Part shown: positions 1 to 7,616 of the stretch, in pieces | How the letters are laid out: each line of letters starts with the position of its first letter | How positions within the stretch are numbered: position 1 is the first letter of the stretch | Assembly (NCBI GenBank): GCA_021737445.1 | Contig: JAIPDY010000029.1 | Coordinates: 1 to 20,468 of the forward strand | Reading direction: 5' to 3' | From: Desulfotignum sp. | Lineage (GTDB): Bacteria > Desulfobacterota > Desulfobacteria > Desulfobacterales > Desulfobacteraceae | DNA: 20,468 nt | Made by a program: the position numbers and the translations under genes | The notes under the pieces: generated by a model | Told to the model about the DNA's origin: nothing | What the model saw: only the letters and a program-made list of their open reading frames with translations | Database searches by the model: none

Positions 1-456
1 CTGGGCGATCTCTTGCAGCCGTTTGGCCTCCAGAGTCTGGAAATAGGCCAGGACCACCTGGAGCAGATAATCTGATCGAACGGCTTCCAGGGTATATGCA
101 TTGGTCTCTATGCCTTTTTTTGCCACATCATAGGCGATCAGTTCTCTACCGTTAAGGGTGAAAGACTGGGTCAGTTTAACTCCCATGGATGTTGTATCAG
201 GTGAAAACATGTCCGCATTTTTGTAATTGGAATGGCTGGCAAAGGTGGTGGCCCGGGGAACCAGAACCGACCTGGCCCGCTGTTTTTCCTGTCTGGCAAT
301 TGCCACATCATCTTCAGCTATCCGGATCTCCTGAGCAGTTTCATTGGCGGCCCGGCACAGTTCATTGAGGGTATAGCGGGCACCGTCATCTGCAAACACG
401 GCCGGACACATGGCAATGGCCAGGCAGAAAAACAGTATCAAACAATGCGTTCTCAT
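1..456 (-). CDS. TolC-family outer membrane efflux protein (N-terminal part, cut by window edge)
   Basis: The reading frame runs on the minus strand from an ATG at 456 to the left edge, giving 152 residues with no stop. Residues 1-22 look like a Sec signal peptide: a short basic start (MRTH), a hydrophobic core, and a likely cleavage after AVFA before DDG. The mature part begins YTLNELCRAA and continues with long amphipathic helical stretches (EIRIAEDDVAIARQEKQRAR, then LLQVVLAYFQTLEAKRLQEI). This is the usual opening of TolC/OEP-family channels, which form trimeric outer-membrane ducts for efflux pumps or type I secretion. An AAGGA ribosome site lies 5 bases before the ATG, and a promoter is visible at 498-526. 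The C-terminal half and any partner pump genes lie outside the window, so the substrate cannot be stated. The family call is based on pattern and signal peptide. Confidence 0.8.
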   Translation of the reverse strand, partial: MRTHCLILFFCLAIAMCPAVFADDGARYTLNELCRAANETAQEIRIAEDDVAIARQEKQRARSVLVPRATTFASHSNYKNADMFSPDTTSMGVKLTQSFTLNGRELIAYDVAKKGIETNAYTLEAVRSDYLLQVVLAYFQTLEAKRLQEIAQ

Positions 457-486
457 AAAGATCCTTTTGTAACAATAATTTTTTTT

Positions 487-507
487 ATATTATGTTCACA
501 ATAATAT
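487..507. promoter_or_regulatory. Inverted repeat over the TolC-family promoter (possible operator)
   Basis: ATATTAT (487-493) and ATAATAT (501-507) form a perfect 7-base inverted repeat with a 7-base spacer. It covers the -10 box and predicted transcription start of the TolC-family gene, where a repressor would act. The arms are pure A/T, so chance is a real alternative. Confidence 0.3.
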
Positions 508-526
508 GATCACCTGCATTCGTCAA
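498..526 (-). promoter_or_regulatory. Probable sigma-70 promoter of the TolC-family gene
   Basis: On the minus strand a -35 box TTGACG (526-521) is followed by 17 bases and a -10 box TATTGT (503-498). The leader to the ATG at 456 would be about 35 bases and contains the ribosome site. A 7+7 base inverted repeat (487-507) overlaps the -10 box and the expected start point. No start-site data are available. Confidence 0.45.
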
Positions 527-575
527 GCGCTCAGTACCGGCAATTCTGGTGAATTTTTTTTAAGATCCATCCGGC

Positions 576-604
576 TGGAAAAAAAAAATGATCCATGGTA
601 TAAA
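576..604 (+). promoter_or_regulatory. Possible sigma-70 promoter of purC
   Basis: TGGAAA (576-581) lies 17 bases before TATAAA (599-604), matching four and five of the six consensus positions. It would give a leader of about 50 bases before the purC ATG at 660. A second TATAAA at 615-620 has no good -35 partner. No riboswitch-like structure is evident in this leader. Confidence 0.3.
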
Positions 605-659
605 AGCATTTCACTATAAATTCAACCCTTGATTTTAAAAAACCTTAGGAGATACAGCC

Positions 660-1547
660 ATGACAGCCATCCCAGAAACACTTTTTAAAGACCTGCCATT
701 GAAACGCCAGGGCAAGGTCAGGGATATTTTTGATTTTGGAAACACGCTGCTGCTGGTCACCACTGACCGGCTGTCCGCGTTTGATGTGGTGCTGCCGGAT
801 CCCATTCCGGACAAGGGCAAGGTACTCAACCAGATCAGTGTGTTCTGGTTTGAAAAAATGGCAAACATTGTGGGCAACCATCTGGTCACCACTGATGTAA
901 CCGCCTATCCTGAGCAGTGCCTGCCCCATAAAGAGGCCCTGGACAAACGCAGCATGCTGGTTAAAAAGGCTGAACCTCTGGCTGTGGAATGCATTGTCAG
1001 GGGATATATTTCCGGGTCCGGGTGGAGTTCATACAAAAAAAACGGCCAGGTGTGCGGCATCCGGCTGCCTGAAGGACTCAAAGAATCCGACAAACTGGCT
1101 GCCCCGTTGTATACCCCATCCACCAAGGCTGAAGTAGGGGACCATGATATCAATATCTCCTTTGAACAGACCATTGATATCCTGGGCAGAAAAACCGCTG
1201 AAAAAATCCGGGACCTGAGTCTTGAAATCTATAATAGAGGGGCGGCGCTGGCCCTGGAAAAAGGGATCATCATTGCAGACACAAAGTTTGAATTCGGTGT
1301 GCGCGATGGTGAGATCATTCTTATCGATGAGGTGCTCACTCCGGATTCCTCCCGGTTCTGGCCCCTGGATGACTATGCCCCGGGACGGGGCCAGAAAAGT
1401 TTTGACAAGCAGGCTGTCAGAGACTGGCTGGTGAACTCCGGGTGGGATAAAACCCCGCCGGGTCCGGAACTGCCCAAAGAGGTCATTGACAATACCGCCC
1501 GGACCTACAAAGAGATCTACACAAGACTGACCGGTGACACCCTATAG
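660..1547 (+). CDS. purC: Phosphoribosylaminoimidazole-succinocarboxamide synthase (SAICAR synthetase)
   Basis: This 295-residue cytoplasmic enzyme joins CAIR and aspartate with ATP to form SAICAR in de novo purine synthesis. Visible family features are the ATP-loop region GKVRD (18-22), TTDRLSAFD (34-42), the first SAICAR signature around 106-121 (PLAVECIVRGYISGSG) and the second around 205-213 (IADTKFEFG). The C-terminal LIDEVLTPDSSRFWP block is also present. The length is that of the longer form of about 300 residues, rather than the roughly 240-residue E. coli form. The start is an ATG with AGGAGA at 647-652, seven bases upstream. No other purine gene is visible nearby, so it appears to be a single-gene unit, divergent from the TolC-family gene and convergent with the EF-G paralogue. 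Confidence 0.97.
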   Translation: MTAIPETLFKDLPLKRQGKVRDIFDFGNTLLLVTTDRLSAFDVVLPDPIPDKGKVLNQISVFWFEKMANIVGNHLVTTDVTAYPEQCLPHKEALDKRSMLVKKAEPLAVECIVRGYISGSGWSSYKKNGQVCGIRLPEGLKESDKLAAPLYTPSTKAEVGDHDINISFEQTIDILGRKTAEKIRDLSLEIYNRGAALALEKGIIIADTKFEFGVRDGEIILIDEVLTPDSSRFWPLDDYAPGRGQKSFDKQAVRDWLVNSGWDKTPPGPELPKEVIDNTARTYKEIYTRLTGDTL

Positions 1548-1558
1548 CCGGTTGAACC

Positions 1559-1591
1559 CTGATCTTTTCTGACAGGACAAAAAAAGATCAG
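1559..1591 (+). other. Hairpin just after purC, mutually exclusive with the next hairpin
   Basis: CTGATCTTTT (1559-1568) pairs perfectly with AAAAGATCAG (1582-1591), a 10-base stem with a 13-base loop that starts 11 bases after the purC stop. It is followed by GGGGG rather than a T-run, so it is not a standard terminator on the plus strand. Its right arm is also the left arm of the stronger hairpin at 1585-1621, so the two cannot form together. Confidence 0.45.
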
Positions 1592-1621
1592 GGGGCGGTT
1601 CTCTAACCTGCCCCCTGATCT
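1579..1621 (-). terminator. Intrinsic terminator ending the EF-G paralogue transcript
   Basis: A perfect 12-base G/C-rich stem (1585-1596 with 1610-1621, core GATCAGGGGGC) with a 13-base loop is followed on the minus strand by a run of seven T (1585-1579, the outermost overlapping the stem). It lies 50 bases beyond the EF-G paralogue stop. On the plus strand there is no T-run after the hairpin, so any help to purC termination would be weaker. Confidence 0.75.
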
Positions 1622-1670
1622 GTCATGCCCCTTGTTTCAGGGAGATATAAAATAAAATTTTATGCCAGCT

Positions 1671-3743
1671 CTAGTTGCCCTCTTTTTGGGCATTCACCTG
1701 GTCAATGATTTTCTGGGCCAGGTCCGGCGGTACCTCGTCATACTGGGCAAATTCCATGGTAAATATGCCCCGGCCCCCGGTCATGGAACTTAAATCCGGG
1801 GCATACCTGAGCATTTCCGACATGGGTACCAGGGCATTTATGATCTGTTTGTCATCTTCTGAATCCATGCCCAGTACCCGTCCCCGCCTGGAGTTGAGAT
1901 CACCCATGATATCACCGGTGTTGGCATCAGGCACTTTTACCGAAACCTTCATGACAGGCTCCAGCAGCACCGGTTTGGCATCTTTGGCAGCAGCCTTAAA
2001 GGCGATGGAACCGGCAGTTTTAAAAGCCATTTCAGAGGAATCCACAGAATGGTAGGAGCCAAAATCCAGAGTGGTGCGAAAATCCACACACGGGAAGCCT
2101 GCCAGGATACCATGCTGGGAACTTTCCCTGATACCGGCTTCTACCGCCGGGATATAGTTTTTGGGAATCACGCCGCCCACGATTTTATCCACAAATTCAA
2201 ACCCGGCTCCCCTGGGCAGAGGTTCCAGTACAATCCAGCAGTCGCCGAACTGGCCATGGCCCCCTGATTGTTTCTTGTGTTTGCCCTGGACCCGGATTTT
2301 TTTCTTAAATGTCTCCCTGTAAGCCACTTTGGGAATATTGATCTCCATTGCCACGTTGAATTTACGCTGGATTTTATCAGCTGTGACCTCAATATGCACC
2401 AGGCCCCGGCCGGACAGAATGGTCTGTCTGGTTTCATCTTCCCGCCTGAGTTCCAGTCCGGTATCCTCCTGGAGAATTTTGCGCAAAGCCTCATGGATCT
2501 TGTCCTCGTCATTCTTTGATTTGGGGGAAATGGCAAAGGAGATCACCGGCGGCATGGGGGCCGGGGCAGGGATCTGAATATGATTGCCCCCGGTAAGGGT
2601 ATCACCTGTCAGTGTGGATTTAAGCTTGGCCACAGCTACAATGGCTCCTGGACCGGCTGAGGTGATGGTTTTTTGTTCTTTTCCGGCAATTTCAAGAAGC
2701 TGGGAATACCGCTCCTTGGTATCTTTGGTCACGTTGAAAAAATTGCCTTCCCTGCCCAGTGTTCCGGATATGATCCGAAACAGGGACAGGCGGCCGGCAT
2801 AGGGATCCACAATGGTATTGAAAACAAATCCGCAGAACTGGGCATCCGGATCCGGAGACACCACCACATCCTGGCCGTCGCTGTCTTTTGCGATCCAGTC
2901 TCCTCTGTCAAGAGGAGATGGCATATAGGTGTTGATAAAATCCAGCACCGTGTCAATACCGATCATTTTCACGGCAGATGCACAGATGGCCGGATAAAAC
3001 TGTGCTTCGGATATGCCTTTTCTGAAGGTGGTTTTGATCTCCTCTTCTGAAAGCTCTTCTCCTTCCAGATATTTTTCCAGCAGATCGTCATTGAGCTCTG
3101 CAATATTTTCAATAAACTCTTCCTTGGCCACTGCCATTTCATCAGCCATCTCCGCAGGGATATCCACCTGGGTGGCTTTGCCGTCTGCATCATATTCAAA
3201 TGCCTTGCTGGTGACGATGTTCACAAGTCCCTTGAATCCGGATTCACTGCCTATGGGATAGCAGACAGGAATAATTTTCTTTTTAAGGGAGATGTTGCAG
3301 GCATCCACGCAGGTGGCAAAATCAGATCGTTCCCGGTCCAGTTTATTGACAATGACCATGCCTGGCAGGTTGTATTCCAGAGCAGAGGCAGCAGCTTCTT
3401 CTGTCATGGCGGAAGGGCCTCCCACACCGTCGATGACAAAGGCCATGGCATCGGCCACTGGAAAACAGGTTTTAGAAGCTGAAAAAAAGTTCTGATCACC
3501 AGGCGTATCCATTAATGTAACAATATGTTTATTATGGGTATACTTAATAAATGAGGTGTTGATGCTCTGCTGTTTTTTGATCTCTTCAGGCTGGAAATCC
3601 ATGACGGTATTGCCGTCCTCCACTCTGCCCAGGCGGCTGGTCACGCCTGCCTTAAAAAGCATAGCCTCAGCAAGAGTTGTCTTGCCCGCACCTCCATGGC
3701 CTGCAAAAGCCACATTTCTCATGGTTTTGATGTCTTCGCTCAT
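1671..3743 (-). CDS. fusA: Elongation factor G paralogue (EF-G-like GTPase)
   Basis: The 690-residue protein has the full EF-G domain order. It shows a P-loop GHGGAGKTT (15-23), DTPG (79-82), NKLD (133-136) and a G5-type ASAVK in the GTPase domain. Domain II follows, then domain IV/V landmarks such as EPVMKVSV, GDLNSRRGRV and SMTGGRGIFTMEF near the C-terminus. EF-G drives translocation on the ribosome. Three points mark this copy as a paralogue: the P-loop is GHGG instead of the usual AHID, switch I reads KKQQSINTS instead of ERGITI, and the residue after DTPG is Asp83 instead of the catalytic His. The ATG at 3743 has AGGAG six bases upstream. It follows tlyA by 76 bases with no terminator visible between them, so read-through from the xseA operon is likely. 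The symbol denotes the family; the canonical fusA is probably elsewhere. Confidence 0.85.
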   Translation of the reverse strand: MSEDIKTMRNVAFAGHGGAGKTTLAEAMLFKAGVTSRLGRVEDGNTVMDFQPEEIKKQQSINTSFIKYTHNKHIVTLMDTPGDQNFFSASKTCFPVADAMAFVIDGVGGPSAMTEEAAASALEYNLPGMVIVNKLDRERSDFATCVDACNISLKKKIIPVCYPIGSESGFKGLVNIVTSKAFEYDADGKATQVDIPAEMADEMAVAKEEFIENIAELNDDLLEKYLEGEELSEEEIKTTFRKGISEAQFYPAICASAVKMIGIDTVLDFINTYMPSPLDRGDWIAKDSDGQDVVVSPDPDAQFCGFVFNTIVDPYAGRLSLFRIISGTLGREGNFFNVTKDTKERYSQLLEIAGKEQKTITSAGPGAIVAVAKLKSTLTGDTLTGGNHIQIPAPAPMPPVISFAISPKSKNDEDKIHEALRKILQEDTGLELRREDETRQTILSGRGLVHIEVTADKIQRKFNVAMEINIPKVAYRETFKKKIRVQGKHKKQSGGHGQFGDCWIVLEPLPRGAGFEFVDKIVGGVIPKNYIPAVEAGIRESSQHGILAGFPCVDFRTTLDFGSYHSVDSSEMAFKTAGSIAFKAAAKDAKPVLLEPVMKVSVKVPDANTGDIMGDLNSRRGRVLGMDSEDDKQIINALVPMSEMLRYAPDLSSMTGGRGIFTMEFAQYDEVPPDLAQKIIDQVNAQKEGN

Positions 3744-3819
3744 TACTGCTCCTTTACACGATTAATAAAAAAGTCTTAATTTAAATAATAAAATTTAAAT
3801 AAAAATAACAGTGTTTTTT

Positions 3820-4578
3820 TCAATGCAGATTGAAAATCAAAGAAATCAGATATTCTGTATTTCCTTTCGGGCCCAGAACAGGGGAGGGGACAACACCTTG
3901 CACATCATATCCGCAATCTAAAAAAAACTGCGAGATATCAGCCACAACCTTTTCTCTGATTTTCTGATCCCTTACAACACCTCCCTTGCCGACATATTGT
4001 TTTCCTGCTTCAAATTGTGGTTTGATCAGGGCAATCACCCGGGTGCCATCCCCCATAAACCTTTCAGCCGACGGTATCACTGTTTTCAGGGAAATAAACG
4101 CGGTATCCGCCACCACCAGATCCACCTGCCGGCCGATGGTTTCCCAGGCCATATGCCTGATATTGGTTCGCTCGATGACAATCACCCGCGGGTCATTGCG
4201 CAGGGACCAGGCCAGCTGGCCGTATCCCACATCCACGGCATAGACTTTTTTTGCCTTGAACCTGAGCAGGCAATCGGTAAATCCGCCGGTGGATGCCCCG
4301 ATATCCAGACACACCATATCTGTGACATCAAGAAAAAAACTTGTCAAAGCTTTTTCCAGCTTAAGTCCGCCCCGGCTGACATAGGGATGATCCGGTGTCT
4401 TTACAAAAATCTGTGCCCCGGGGTCAACCCGGGATCCGGGTTTGTCACAGGGGTGGTCATCCACCCGCACTTTCCCGGCCATGATCATGGCCTTTGCCCG
4501 GGTTCTTGAGTCCACCAGGCCCTTATCCACCAGCAGCTGATCCAGCCGGCACCGGAAGGATCTGTTATCTGCTGGCAT
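3820..4578 (-). CDS. tlyA: TlyA-family rRNA 2'-O-methyltransferase (S4 + FtsJ-like domains)
   Basis: TlyA enzymes methylate ribose 2'-OH groups of rRNA (C1920 of 23S, and in some species C1409 of 16S) and are often annotated as hemolysin A. With the start chosen here the protein has 252 residues. An S4 RNA-binding domain starts at RLDQLLVDKGLVDSRTRA (11-28), SRGGLKLEKA lies at 68-77, and the SAM-binding motif DIGASTGG is at 92-99, followed by the Rossmann fold (VDVGYGQLAW, VADTAFISL, LIKPQFEAG). I chose the ATG at 4578 because AGGA stands six bases before it. A longer frame opens at a TTG at 4617 but adds 13 residues unlike the family. The gene overlaps the dxs 3' end by 14 bases, which implies translational coupling. 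The dxs-tlyA order is common in bacteria. Confidence 0.93.
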   Translation of the reverse strand: MPADNRSFRCRLDQLLVDKGLVDSRTRAKAMIMAGKVRVDDHPCDKPGSRVDPGAQIFVKTPDHPYVSRGGLKLEKALTSFFLDVTDMVCLDIGASTGGFTDCLLRFKAKKVYAVDVGYGQLAWSLRNDPRVIVIERTNIRHMAWETIGRQVDLVVADTAFISLKTVIPSAERFMGDGTRVIALIKPQFEAGKQYVGKGGVVRDQKIREKVVADISQFFLDCGYDVQGVVPSPVLGPKGNTEYLISLIFNLH

Positions 4579-6445
4579 GCAGGTTCCTGGCCGCAGCTGA
4601 CACTGCATCAGCATCAATATGGTAATCTTTTCTCAAATCGGTCTGGGGCCCGTGCTCCACAAAACGGTCATCAATGCCGACCCGTTTGACCTGCAGGCCG
4701 GTCAGCCCGTGGTCCATGAACAGTTCAAGCACCGCAGATCCAAATCCCCCGGCCAGCACATGTTCTTCAACCGTTATAATATGGTTGAATTCCCCGGCTT
4801 TGGTCAAAAGCAGTTCCTTATCCAGGGGCTTGACAAACCGGGCATTGATGACACTGGCAAAGATCCCTTCAGATGCCAGCATATCCCTGGCTTTCATTGC
4901 CACCGCAACACCTGTGCCGATGGCAATGATCAGCAGATCACCGCCGTCACACATCACTTTGGCTTTGCCGATCTTAAGGGGGGTGACCGGGTCTGCCACC
5001 GGAACGCCGACGGCCCTGCCCCTGGGATAGCGCAGGGCGATGGGGCCGTCATGCTGCACCGCTGTTGCCAGCATCCGGGCCAGTTCATTTTCATCCCCAG
5101 GCGCCATCACTGTCATGTTGGGCATGGTCCTCAGATAGGCAAAATCAAACAGGCCATGGTGGGTAGGGCCGTCTTCACCCACGATGCCGCCCCGGTCCAG
5201 GGCGAACACCACAGGGTGGGAATCAATGCACACATCATGGAGAATCTGGTCATAGGCCCGCTGGAGAAAGGTGGAATAGATGGTCACCACCGGCCGGATC
5301 CCTTTGGCAGCCAGGCCTGCAGAAAATGTTACCGCATGCTGCTCTGCAATGCCCACATCAAAAAACCGGTCCGGAAACTGCGCACTGAACGCCATCAGTC
5401 CGGTGCCTTCAGGCATGGCAGCCGTCACCGCTACCAGTTCAGGATGGGTTTTTCCCAGTTTGACCATCTGTTCGCCAAACACCTGGGTATAGGTGGGCAC
5501 CCTGCCGGCTTTTCCGTTGGCTTTGCCGGTATCCACTGCAAATGATCCCACCCCGTGAAAATACACCGGGTTTTTTTCAGCCGGTGCATACCCTTTGCCT
5601 TTGATCGTGGTCACATGAAGCAATACCGGAGAATCTGCCGCATTTTTGATATTGTCCAATATGTCTATGAGATGATCCAGTTTATGGCCGTTGATGGGGC
5701 CGAAATAATCAAAGTTAAACGCTTCAAACAGCATCCCCGGGGTGACAAATGTTTTAAAGGATTCCTCGGACCGTTTGGCGATCTGGTAGATATCTTCCCC
5801 GATTCTGGGCAAAGATTTTAAAAATGCGCCAAACTGATTTCGCATGGTCTGAAGGTATTTGGCGGAAAATGTCCGGCTCAGGTAGGAGGACAACGCCCCC
5901 ACATTGCGGGAGATGGACATGTCATTGTCGTTGAGGATCACGATCAGTTTGCGTTTGAGGTCTCCGGCCTGGTTCAGCCCTTCATAGGCAAGGCCGGCGG
6001 TCATGGACCCGTCCCCAATCACCGCGATCACATGGGAATCATCCCGGGCAAGGTATTTTGCACAGCAGATCCCCAGTCCGGCGGAAATGGACGTTGATGA
6101 ATGGCCCACAGTGAATCCGTCACACGGGCTTTCTTTTATTTTTGAAAACCCGGATATGCCTTTGTACTGGCGCAGGGTGTCAAACTGGCGGTTCCTGCCG
6201 GTGATCAGTTTATGGGCATAGGACTGGTGCCCCACATCCCAGATCAATGTGTCTGTGGGCAGATCAAACACGTAATGGATTGCCAGGGTCAGTTCCACCG
6301 CCCCCAGGCTGGAGGCAAGATGCCCCCCGTTTTTAGACACTACCTGGATGATGCGTTCCCGGATCTGTTGGGCCAGATCCGGCAGCTGTGTTCGGGACAC
6401 GTGTTTAAAATCTTCAGGTGTGTTGATTTTTTCCAGCAGATTCAC
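4565..6445 (-). CDS. dxs: 1-deoxy-D-xylulose-5-phosphate synthase
   Basis: DXS condenses pyruvate and glyceraldehyde-3-phosphate using thiamine diphosphate, the first step of the MEP isoprenoid pathway. The 626 residues match the usual length of about 620. Visible signatures are VGHQSYAHKL (71-80), the thiamine-diphosphate motif GDGSMTAG (144-151) with NDNDMSIS (172-179), the catalytic-Glu block DVGIAEQHAVTF, EDGPTHHG and RYPRG. The start is a GTG at 6445, since an in-frame TAA lies close upstream and no ATG intervenes. The nearest ribosome site, AAAGG, is about 11 bases away, longer than for its neighbours. The gene begins 23 bases after ispA ends and overlaps tlyA at its 3' end. Adjacency to ispA places both ends of prenyl diphosphate synthesis in one operon. 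Confidence 0.97.
   Translation of the reverse strand: MNLLEKINTPEDFKHVSRTQLPDLAQQIRERIIQVVSKNGGHLASSLGAVELTLAIHYVFDLPTDTLIWDVGHQSYAHKLITGRNRQFDTLRQYKGISGFSKIKESPCDGFTVGHSSTSISAGLGICCAKYLARDDSHVIAVIGDGSMTAGLAYEGLNQAGDLKRKLIVILNDNDMSISRNVGALSSYLSRTFSAKYLQTMRNQFGAFLKSLPRIGEDIYQIAKRSEESFKTFVTPGMLFEAFNFDYFGPINGHKLDHLIDILDNIKNAADSPVLLHVTTIKGKGYAPAEKNPVYFHGVGSFAVDTGKANGKAGRVPTYTQVFGEQMVKLGKTHPELVAVTAAMPEGTGLMAFSAQFPDRFFDVGIAEQHAVTFSAGLAAKGIRPVVTIYSTFLQRAYDQILHDVCIDSHPVVFALDRGGIVGEDGPTHHGLFDFAYLRTMPNMTVMAPGDENELARMLATAVQHDGPIALRYPRGRAVGVPVADPVTPLKIGKAKVMCDGGDLLIIAIGTGVAVAMKARDMLASEGIFASVINARFVKPLDKELLLTKAGEFNHIITVEEHVLAGGFGSAVLELFMDHGLTGLQVKRVGIDDRFVEHGPQTDLRKDYHIDADAVSAAARNLHASR
4585..4588 (-). promoter_or_regulatory. 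Ribosome binding site deciding the tlyA start
   Basis: AGGA on the minus strand (4588-4585), inside the dxs coding end, is six bases from the ATG at 4578. It favours that start over the in-frame TTG at 4617 and ATGs at 4614 and 4608. Confidence 0.5.
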
Positions 6446-6468
6446 TGTATTTGTTACCTTTATTTATT

Positions 6469-7398
6469 TTAACGGTCCCGGTTAATCACATAACGGGCAA
6501 TGGCCCGGAGGGGGTCAGCCTGGCTGTCAAACCGGTCAATGGCCCCAAGTGCCTGATCAATTAATTGTTGTGCAAATGATTTGGACCGGTCCAGCCCCAA
6601 AATGGCCGGAAATGTGAGTTTATCTCTGCGCAGGTCTGATCCGGCTGCTTTTCCCATTTTTTCTGGATCACCTTCCACATTCAAAATATCATCCATGACT
6701 TGAAACGCCAGCCCCAAATGGCCGGCATAGGCTGCCAGATCTGTCTTAAGGGTGACTTGCGCGTTGACACTCACCGCACCGGCTGCCACGCTTGCCGCAA
6801 TCATTTTCCCGGTTTTCAATTCATGCATGTGCTTAAGATGGCTCAAAAGAGAATCTTTATTCCTTTTATTCTCCTGATGGTTTTCAGACTGCATGTCCAG
6901 CATCTGGCCTTCCACCATGCCGTTTATACCCGCGGCCATGGCAATAACCGCAGTAAGTTCCAGCAGGGTATCAGATTCAGGCACCAGGTCAAAAAAATCT
7001 TGGGGCCGGGACAGAATATAAAACGCGTGGGTGAGCAGGGCATCACCTGCCAGAATGGCGGTGGATTCACAAAATTTTTTATGGCAGGTGGGTTTGCCCC
7101 GCCTGAGGTCATCATCATCCATGGCAGGCAGGTCATCGTGGATCAGAGAGTAGGTATGGATCATTTCCAGGGCACAGGCAGCCGGCAATGCCAGTTTGAT
7201 ATCTTTGCCACAGGCCCGGGCAGAGGCAAGGGCCAGCACAGGGCGCAACCGTTTCCCCCCGGCCATGAGGGAATGGCGCATTGCCCGGACCAGTTCCCGT
7301 TCCGGATCAAAAGATGACAACACCTTTTCCAGACATCTGTCCACTATATCCCGGTGTTCTTTTAAAAAAGCGGTTAAATCAAAAAAAGGTGCATTCAT
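6469..7398 (-). CDS. ispA: Polyprenyl (farnesyl/geranylgeranyl) diphosphate synthase
   Basis: This 309-residue trans-prenyltransferase elongates DMAPP with IPP to farnesyl or geranylgeranyl diphosphate. Family motifs are GGKRLRP (47-53), the first Asp-rich motif DDLPAMDDDD (88-97) preceded by IHTYSLIH as in E. coli IspA, GQMLDM (164-169), KTGKM (195-199) and the second Asp-rich motif DDILN (236-240) followed by GKAAGSD. The Asn at the last position of the second motif replaces the Asp of E. coli; the two leading Asp remain. Exact product length cannot be read from the sequence. The ATG lies two bases after the xseB stop, so translation is probably coupled, with only a weak ribosome site. Confidence 0.95.
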   Translation of the reverse strand: MNAPFFDLTAFLKEHRDIVDRCLEKVLSSFDPERELVRAMRHSLMAGGKRLRPVLALASARACGKDIKLALPAACALEMIHTYSLIHDDLPAMDDDDLRRGKPTCHKKFCESTAILAGDALLTHAFYILSRPQDFFDLVPESDTLLELTAVIAMAAGINGMVEGQMLDMQSENHQENKRNKDSLLSHLKHMHELKTGKMIAASVAAGAVSVNAQVTLKTDLAAYAGHLGLAFQVMDDILNVEGDPEKMGKAAGSDLRRDKLTFPAILGLDRSKSFAQQLIDQALGAIDRFDSQADPLRAIARYVINRDR

Positions 7399-7400
7399 GC

Positions 7401-7616
7401 TTAAAAAGGCGCCTCTGAAACAGATCCGTCTATATCCCGGGTCAGCCGGGTTATTTTTTTTTCCGTGCTGTCAAGGATTTCCATGCAGTATTTGACCTTT
7501 TCAATGCCGGTTTCATATTTTTTTAACGCCTGTTCCAGGGGCAGGTCCCCGGATTCCATTTCCCTTACAATCTCTTCCAGCTGTTTTAAGGCTTTTTCAA
7601 ATGTGATCTTTGCCAT
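7401..7616 (-). CDS. xseB: Exodeoxyribonuclease VII small subunit
   Basis: XseB binds several-fold to XseA to form exonuclease VII, which degrades single-stranded DNA from both ends to oligonucleotides. The 71 residues match the family: FEKALKQLEEIVREMESGDL at 6-25, then PLEQALKKYETGIEKVKYC, with heptad-like helices and a charged end. The start overlaps the xseA 3' end by 20 bases and the stop is two bases before ispA, so it sits in a tightly coupled xseA-xseB-ispA block. Confidence 0.95.
   Translation of the reverse strand: MAKITFEKALKQLEEIVREMESGDLPLEQALKKYETGIEKVKYCMEILDSTEKKITRLTRDIDGSVSEAPF

Noticed and set aside
232..504. Plus-strand open frame of 90 codons at the left edge
   Set aside because: It is antisense to the TolC-family gene, which has a signal peptide, ribosome site and promoter. 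The plus-strand protein looks like no known family.
4579..4617. N-terminal extension of tlyA from a TTG at 4617
   Set aside because: The added residues do not resemble the family and overlap dxs by a further 39 bases. The ATG at 4578 has its own ribosome site.
4619..5545. Long plus-strand open frame of 308 codons opposite dxs
   Set aside because: It lies entirely antisense to dxs, whose motifs are clear. Its composition (rich in His, Gly and Pro) is that of a mirrored frame, and it has no recognisable domain.
6469..7398. DDILN instead of DDILD in the second Asp-rich motif of IspA as a sign of lost activity
   Set aside because: The two leading Asp that bind magnesium are kept and all other motifs are intact, so an active enzyme is expected.
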